Source: Camarhynchus parvulus
Taxonomy: Eukaryota > Chordata > Aves > Passeriformes > Thraupidae
Direction of reading: 5' to 3'
DNA length: 64,000 bases
NCBI RefSeq assembly: GCF_901933205.1
Contig: NC_044585.1
Span: 310,001-374,000 of the forward strand
Part shown: piece after piece, positions 17,643 to 26,600 of the stretch
Numbering within the stretch: the first letter of the stretch is position 1
Layout: every line of letters starts with the position of its first letter
Notes under the pieces: model-generated
Databases searched by the model: none
What the model saw: the letters and a program-made list of their open reading frames with translations, nothing else
Told to the model about the DNA's origin: nothing
Translations under genes and position numbers: made by a program

Positions 17643-20600
17643 CTGAGGGAGAGAGGCTGCGGCTCAGGGAATTGCCGAGAGAGAAAAAAAAATATGCGCA
17701 AAAAGGAAAAAAAAGGTAAAGAATGAGGGAAAAAAGTGAAAAAAATGGGAAAAGGGAAAAGAAGAGGAAGATACTTGAAATGGGGAAAAAGGGGGCAAGG
17801 GGGAAAAGAGGGGGGGAAAGGGGAGGAAGGGACAGGAAAGGGGAGAAAAAAGGGGAGAAGAAGGGGAAAAAGGTCAAAGAAAAAGGGTGAGGATAAAAGG
17901 GGTGAAATAAAAACGGGGGAAGGGGGGGAAGAAAAAACAGGGAGGAAAATAAAAAAAGGCGGGAGGAGGAAATAAAGCCACCTGCCCTTGCCTGCCTGCC
18001 CTCCCATGCCCTCAAGGCCGTGCAGGAGGCTGTGGCTGGGCACTGGGAGGGGCTCCCAGCAGCGGCGGAGCCGGGTGGGGGAGCAGCGGTGCATCTCTCC
18101 CGGCTCAGCACCGGGAGCTTGGGAAAGCGCCAGAGGGAGCGGGCCGAGGTCACCAGGAGCCCTGGGAATGTCGGCAGCCGGGGCTGGGCCAGCTCAAGGA
18201 GCGTTCAACCAGAAACATCAAGTTAACACATTTTTCCAGCATGACCGGATGAGGCTGCAGATGGGCGGCCAAGCCCTGCTTCCAAGAGAACTCCAGGACA
18301 GAGCAGCATCTGTGCTGGACAACTGCCCAGTTCGCCTCCTGCTGCTCTGCTGGCCTTGGGACTCTGTTCTGGACATTGGTGTGGGCAGGGCAATCAGTCC
18401 CTGACCTGGGCTGGGTACCTGGACCCTTGTGTGTCCTGTCCAGGCCCCTGGCAGTGCTGCTCTGCTGCCTGGGCTGGGGACAAGGTCACACAAGGCTGGT
18501 GCCATCCTGTTAGCAGAGAGCCCAGGAGTCGGTGTGCACCTCCCATGGAGCCAAGGGACACCCCCAGGCCGAGGAGGTACAGGAGAGGGTTTCTGTCTGC
18601 CAGGACCAGTCTCTGCCCCACCCTGAGACCCCAATCTCTGCTCAGACTCCAAAGTGGGAATGTCCCTGCCCAGCCACTATAGGCTCATGGAGCCTCAGGA
18701 GAGAGATGTCACTCTTCACTTATATCCTCATCTACATCTTCCCCAAACCCCCACCCAGGGGTCACAACATTCCCCATGGCAAGACACTGTGCTCAGACAG
18801 TGCTCTATGACAGGCCTTCCTTCCTTCCTTCCTTCCTAGACCCCCAGAGCAGCTGTTTCAGGGTCTCAGTGGGGCTGGAGTACCTCTGCCAAGCCCCCCA
18901 CTCCCATCACTCACCCAGGGGGAAGGTGATCTGGTCACACATGCCCAGCAGCTGCCCAAAGCACACCTTCTTGTCCGAGGGATGGATCCCCAGCTCCATC
19001 ATCCTGCAAAACAAGCCACAGCATAGGGGGAGAGTAGATCCAGCAGAGCTCACCAGGGCAGTGTGTCCCACCAGAAGGCCGGGGATCATCTCCAAGTGGG
19101 ACAGTGTGGCACTGACCACGTCCCAGATGGATGCTGGGATGTAGAGCTTGAGGGATTTGTTTTTACGACAGCCTCTGAATTAGCGATGGGACCAATTCTG
19201 CAGCCACTGGGGCCACTGTGCTGTACCTCAGCTCCAAGCCCCATCTAAAGCCCTGAGCACCACGTGGGAGTGAGGATCCCCCCAGGTGAGCTCAGGGGGA
19301 CCTGACACACCACAGCACATCTCCCTGCATCTCTGCTGGGCTCCCACATTCCTCGAGCCCCTTGTCCCTGCCTCACCATGCCACATGCCCAGCACCCACC
19401 TGCGCAGGGTGAACTTCACAGTGTCCTCATTGTGAGTTGCCACCATCACGCTGGCTTTCCGCCTTTGCTTGATCTCCTCCAGGACATAGTCCAGGCACCT
19501 GTAAGGCAAGATGGGCCTCTGGTGAGGCCTCTTCCACTGGGGCAACAGGCAGCAGTGTGGCTGGGGCTGTCCCCTACCTGTGGTACATCTCGTTGGTCTT
19601 CTCATAGGTTGGGTTGATGGGATCCTCGTAGCCCATCTGAGCCGCCCTCTCCCTCTCCTGCTCCATGTAGGCACCACGCACCAGCTTAGTGCCAAAGTGC
19701 CAGCCCTCCTGGCGGGACAGCTCCACGTCCCCTGTCACGTTGTTGTAAGCCTCCTGTGACCCAGTGGAAGAGATGGCACAAGGTCATTACTCCTGTGCCA
19801 CCCCTGACTGCCTCAGCAGCTGTGCCATTGCACTGCCATGGCTTCAGGAGATGAGGTCTCCACCCATGTGCTGGAGCAGAGCCTGGGACGCGCTGGCCTC
19901 ACCCTCAGGTAGCACTGGTAGGTGTTGTAGATGAGGGGCTGGCTCTTGTTGAAGCGGCGCTGCGTCTCCACCGTGAGACGGCTGATGGCCGGCTGGAAGT
20001 AGCTCTGCTCCGCGTCTACCATCAGCCTCACGCCCTTCTCCATGGCTCTCTGCGGGGTGAAGGACATGCAGGCTGGGTTCATAGGGCTGCCTGCTCCATG
20101 TGTCCCCCTCTGTGACTCCCCCAGCCCCAAGGCCCCCTCACCCTTGCGAGGACATCCATGCGTTGCAGCACCCTCTTCATCTGCAGCTCCTCCTCCTCGC
20201 TGAAGCGTGACAGCAGAGGCTCCAGCTGCCCAGTCTGAAACAAGAACAGATTTGTGGCAGCCTGCCTGCACCCAGCTCTGCCCATGGGGGACACAAACAT
20301 CCCTGGAGGGAACCCATCCCTTGGACTGACTGCTGCCCCACCCCAGTCCCCCAGCCCCCACCAGCCAGCAGGGTGTGACAGGGTGCCCACCCTGCCAGTC
20401 TGGTGGTTGCACACTGTGATCACAGCATGGCTGAGCTCTGCAGCCACCAGCACCTACTGGAAAGAGCATGAGACCCTTGCCCTGTTCCCACAAAGCCTCT
20501 GTGGGATCGCTCTGGGGGTAGCAAAGGCGGGTACCCACCTTCCTGTTGGGGATGAGCAGAGGCCTGGAGAGCTTGGTGCGGCTGTCGAACAGGCGGTTCC

Positions 20601-23600
20601 AGTCCAGCAGGTCCACAGTGCTGGGAGCAGAGAGCCAGGTCCTTGCTGGTGTCTTGCAAAGGCAGGGGGCTCTCTATCAGCTCCCACCCCCACCAGCAGG
20701 AGGGATACATGACATGTGCCACCTTGTCCTGTCTTGTCACCTCCACCCAAACTTCCCCTATGTTCTATTGCTATGCTGAGCCACAGCAGGCCTTTGGAGC
20801 CCTCCCCTTGCTGCTGCCCCAGGGACAGGGACAAAGTCCCCCAGTGTCCCTGTGCTGCAGCACCCCCAGCTCCCAGGCAGCTCACCCGCTCGTGCCCAGG
20901 TTCTCGCCTCTGAACCACTGATGGCTCTCTGCCTTGCTTGCAATGCCGAGGTTGGCCAGTGCCTCCTGCCACCAAAAGAAGCATCAGGGGTTTGTCTGCT
21001 TGAGGTGTCACAGCTCAGGCTGCTGTATCCATGGCCACCTCCAGCAGCGCATCCCTACAGCACAGCCTCCTCCCACAGGCCTCACCCGCCTCACCTGCAG
21101 CTTCTCCACCTGCAGCTTTGTGTCCAGCACTGCCCGCCCGGCCTGGCCCTCCTCTGCAGCCATTTGGTGGAAGAACCTCCGCCACTTCACCAGCACCTCT
21201 GAGAAACGCACCTGTGGGGACACGGCTCCAGGTGAGACGCTCAGACTGGAGCCTCCTGTCCTGCCAGGACTTTGCAAGATCACACCCAACTCGAGGCAGA
21301 TGCTGGCCCCAGAGCAGGGCAGTATAGACCCCACACATCCACCTTTATGTCACCTGTAAAGTCCTAAGCTCTTTGTGTCTCCCCAAAAGTTGAGTCAGGG
21401 TCTCCAGGGATCTTGGGCTCTCAGGGGTCAGGCTGTTGGTGCCCACTCCTCACTGCTTTTACTAGAGATGCCACCTGGCACCTGCCCCAGCAGAAGCATC
21501 ATCTGTGACCCTGGCTCTGCCCCACCACACTCTGCCACAGCTCTGGCACTCACCAGGAACTGGGGTCTGGCCAGCGCTGTCAGTTTGATGGCAGAGAAGC
21601 CGTCCTCTGAGCTGCCACCTGGATAGAACCACAAGAACAGCGTCAACCTGACCGTCAGCCCTTGGGCAGGGAGATATGGTGGTGGTGGGACTGAGAGACC
21701 CTTGCAGTCCCCAGCACAGTGGGGCTGTCCAGGACACGTGGAGCACTCACTTGAGGCATCAATACAGCGGAGGAAAGTCTCCATGTGCTGGTCACACTTG
21801 GCCTCATCTGCGTAGAAATAGGTGTGGGCCCCAGTGACTCCACCATGGTGATCCCCAAATCCCTGATGCACTCGGTATTGCTTCTCCCTTTTTTCTGCTC
21901 CTGGGGTGGGAGAGGACGGAGATGGGCCATGCCCCATCAAGCTCCTACAGCCTCCCCAGGAGCTCCCAGTGTGGGCGAAGAGAGAGAGGCTCTGGCTTGG
22001 ACCTCAGAAGAGCCCCCAGCACTGACATAGGTCCTGCTTGCTCTGTGCCTGAGCAGAGGCCAAGTCTTTGCTGAAGGGCAAGACTGGGCCAGGAATCATG
22101 TCGTTCTTCCCCCAGCTCATTTTTTGAGGCCATGGTACCTGGGTCCTTCCCCCACAACACCAGGCCTGCCGTGCCCGGACCTCCAGGCTATCTCCTGTCA
22201 CTCACCTCCCATCTCCTTCTCGGCTGCAGAGGTGCGGGAGCTAAGAAGAGAAACAGGAAAGATGAGGGCCAGTTCAGCAACTCCCTGCAGCCCTACGCTG
22301 ATGGACAGGACAGCTCTGAGGCTCCTGTGCTGCCATCCTGCTGCTGGCCCTGCTGCTCCCTTGCCATCCCATCACCGATGGGATCCAGCTGGCAGTTCAG
22401 ATGCCCAAAACCCACGTGTGGAAGGGAACAGGGCTTCACCATGCATCCAGGGAAGACCTGGGAGCCCTGAGGCAGCACAGTGAGGATGGCCTGTCCCAGG
22501 GTTCAGAGCTGCTCTCCAAAAGCCCACACCATGGCAAAGATAAGGTCAGTCTGGTGGGACTGGCATGCTCCATCTCCAACCTGCTCATGGTCCTTGCTGT
22601 GGTGACACCAAACCTCAACCCACTGTCTTCCCTCCTTGATGGCACCAGCAGCCAGACCACAAAGCATGGAGCTCCTCCAGACCCTGAGCACACCAAGCTG
22701 AGGGTGCCTGCTGCCCCACACTCCTCTGTGCCATTGCTTTAGCCAACAACTCACAAACAACATCTTGTTTTCAACTCCAGCTGACCTCGGATGTCATTTT
22801 AAGCCCAAACTCTCTGCCATGGAGATAACAAGGCTCTGACAGCCTGGGGGATGATGGCCAAGTCACGACATCCTTCCTGAGCTTGAGTAGCTAAGCCTTC
22901 TTGCTGACACTCTAAACCCAGGTGCAGACCCAGGGTATGATCTGGATAAGGGCCAGGTCCTGGAGGGCAGCCCTGGGTGGCAGCAGAACCATCCCCTGCA
23001 GGAGGCCTCTGCCTTGGCATCCCCGTCCCCAAACTGGCTGTGCCCGATGGTGAAGAAGCACAGTTCGAGGGAAGGAGCAAAGCCACCCATCTGGAGCCAG
23101 CAGGCTGGCCAAGAGAGCAGAGAGGCACATGGCAGGGTCCCAGGACACGTTCTCCCTGTGACAGGGATTAGGGGCTGCTGGAAGGATAACAACCAGAAAC
23201 AAGCCATTCCCTCTAGCCCCCTGGAGCCAGGACCAGCCCCACACCACTCAAAGTGCCACAAAGCCCGGCATGAGCCAGGGCAGGAGCAGCTGGAGCTCAT
23301 AGGAAGCAGAAGGCGCCATATCTAGCAAGCTCTGCTCCCTGATTTGACTCACCTGAGGGCAGGGAAAGCAGCTTTCTGCCCCTGAGTACAGAGGGTGGAG
23401 GAAAGGAAGGAGGAAAGATCAGACACTCAGCAATGGGATTTGTCAGCAAAGCCCTTGGTAGGTGGAAGCTCCCTTTGGAGCTGGTGGCATGGCATAGGGG
23501 ACAGCTTCAGCTGAATACTGCTGTGACATGAGGGCACACATGGGTCCTGTGGACAGGGGACAGCTCTGAGCACACCTTGGGCACCACATCCAAGGTACTG

Positions 23601-26600
23601 GGGACAAGTGGCTGGAGTGAAGGCACACAGCTCAAATAGCAAACAGCGCCCTTGGAGTTAGAGTGTTTTATGTTCCTGAAGATAAACACACCCTTCCCAG
23701 CAGCATTTCTGCTGCATGACTGCACCAGCTGTTCCTTCATCCTCTAGGGGGGCATTCAAAGCAGTGCCACGATGCTCGCTTTGTTCTTCTGCATCAAGCA
23801 AAATAAAGAAAGATGCTTCCAGCTGAAGAAATAACTTTGTCCTGGATATCAGCTGCTCACTTTGCAATATTAATCTTGGCCAGGAAAGCCATTCCCTCAC
23901 CCACCAAGTGCCTCTGAACCCAGTTTATACCTGACCATCCCTTCTACAAACCCACAACAAGTCTCCCAGAGCAGGTCCCATCTCCAGGCACTGTCTAGAT
24001 GCTCCTGGCAGGCTGTATCCAGACAGGAACAGCCTCAAGGTTGAGTTCGGGGCCTGGGAGCTCAGACTTGCCTAAAGCAGGTTGTGAGGACTTGCTGGAT
24101 GGCTGGGAAGGGTAATCCAGCTGACACAGCAGATGGGGCTTTCAGGAAGTTTTGGATCAGGTTAAGTAAACCAGCTCAGGAGCAGCACAAAGGTCCCGCT
24201 GTTGGAAATAATCCCTTTGGCCCTGCAGGTTACCCGGAGGGTGCCTGCAGCACAGCATGTTTGCTTTGCTCATCAACAAATGGGTCTGGCAAAGGGGATG
24301 AGGGATCAGGGAGAAGCTGTCCTTGAATTACTACATCCAAGGAAAAGACTCATGGTTACATAAAGTCCATTTTGGAGCTGTGGGTGGTACCTAAAATCCC
24401 ACAGGTAGGAATAAAGCAAAGCTCTTGGCAGAATAGACCTTCAACCTGCCCCATGCAGGAGTTGTCAGCACACAGCAGACCAGGACCACCAAAGGCCTTG
24501 GAGAGCTTGAAGCTAAATAGAAGCTGCCCCATGATCCCAGGGAATATGCTGACAAAGCACACGGCAGGGGTGGCAGCTGGGAATGAGCGCTGGGAACAGG
24601 AGGAGAAGGGGAGGCAGCAGCTCTGGGAGCAGCATTGCCCAGGTTGGGGACAGTGATCCCACACTGGGGCAGGTGTCAGATATCCACACAAGGAATTTCT
24701 AGAACTCAAGTCCACACTCTGCATGGCAGAGCCTGAAGAGCATCTGACAATGCTAGGGGCAGGATTGTCCCTCCCCTGTGTCAGCACAACCCCAACCCAC
24801 GTGCAGTCTTGGGATGCCCGTGTGCCAGCAATGGCCCCAGGGCTGCCAGGAGGCTACAGCCACCTTCACTATGGGGAGGGCTCGCCGCTTCATCCCACAG
24901 GTACCAGAAGCCCCTGCCCAGGGCTGCCTCTCCACCCCCCAACCCAGGGCTGCAGCCATGCTGAAGCTCCCAGACCTCTGCTGCCTGGAGAACACTTATT
25001 TTCCAGCTGTGTCACCAGGACCTGGCAGCAGCCTTCAGCACGTGGCTGAGGCCTCCTGGGACAAGCTGGCAGAGTCCTGGATGCCAGCCTGAGCAGGGCA
25101 GGCAGGGGCATGCAGCAGGCAGGATAAGCCGGTTCTTGCCCACGTGTCATTGCTGTTCCCAGCCAGAAGGGCTGTGGAAGAGGTGCCACAGCCCATTCCT
25201 GGGGGGAAAGGGCATTTCCCTGCCATTATGTCGGGCTTGCTCCAGAAGAACAACAGGACATGGCACCAAGAGGCCAAAACACCCACTGATTGCTGTGGTT
25301 GGTAACTCTGCTTCCTGGCTGGCAGCAGCACAATCCCAAAGCATTCACCAAGGGGAAGGACACAGCTCCAGGGTCCAGCAGCCATGAACACAGGACTGCC
25401 CACCCCTCTCAACCACGTGCAGCCCAACTCAGCATCAGCCCTGGCAGAAGCACTGAGAATTTGGGATTTTACCCCAAAGAGAGCCAGGGAGGAGCCAGAG
25501 TGATGGCTGGCAAGGGACACCATTCAACGTGACCCATCCAATCCCATCCTGGGCTTGGTCCCTGTTCAGAGAATTACAGAACATCCTGAGGTGGAAGGGA
25601 CGAATGAGGACATCAAGTTCCACTCCTAGCTCTGCAGAGGACAACAATCCTACCCCGTGCCTGCTTGTCCCAACAGTCCTCGAGTGGCAGCCTTGGGACC
25701 ATGACCACTCCCTGGAGATCCTGTTCAGTGCCCGACCATCCTCTGGGTGATGACCCTTTTCCTGATATCCAGGAAAATCCCACTGGGTCTTGGGCAGGGA
25801 TGCCTTGGGAAGTCTCTTGAATGTGAATGGCCCACACAACTCACCTAGCCAGGAGTACCACACGTGCAAACCCCAAATCTGCAGCAGGGTGGAGCAGCAC
25901 AGCCCAGCCAGCTCACAAACCACCGGCACCCATCAGCAGGAGGGATAGAGCTGCAGGCAGAGCCTGTCTGAAAGTCTTCTGTGGTGTCCTACAGGAAAGC
26001 CCTTGCCTGAGGCACAGCCAGGCGTGGAGGGCAGCAGTGACAGCCTGGCAGCACCAGTGCTGCAGGCCCAGCCGCACGGGAATGCTGAACACTGCCCGGA
26101 CCACGGCTGCGTGTCCAGGGGAGAAACACCTAACCTTCAAAAACAGCCACACACTTTCAAAACAGCCACCCTCCTGCCTGGCAGCAGCAGGGTGTTCTGA
26201 AGCTTTTCTAGAAAAAACCCAAAGTTTCCAGCCCGCTCTGGGAGGCTGCAGCCCTGCCTCCCCCGGCACAGCTCTTGTGCCCGCACTGCCCTCAGCAGTG
26301 TCTGCTCCCATCAGGGACCCACAGACCCTTCACTCCTGGGGAGGAATGGCAGCGGCAGCAGCGGCAGCGAGGGGCAGCGGCACCCGCCACGGCACGTGGG
26401 GATCCCCGATAAGCAGTTCCCGGGTGTGGAGCAGAGATAAGGCGCCCAGCGGCAGCACCTGTCCGACTCACATCCTGCTCGCAAACCATCCGAAAAAGCC
26501 GTTCCCGCTGTGTTTTTGACACCACGTGACAAGCATATGACAGCCGCACGGTGTCCCCAGCTGCCAGCAGCGACTGCCCCGGGGGACGGCGCATCCTCAG

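Larger units (their letters stand above)
17643..18914 (-). other. PRODH: PRODH intron 13
   Basis: A 1.27-kb intron. Besides the polypurine tract it holds a short CCTT simple repeat (about 18815-18837) and otherwise plain sequence. Confidence 0.8.
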
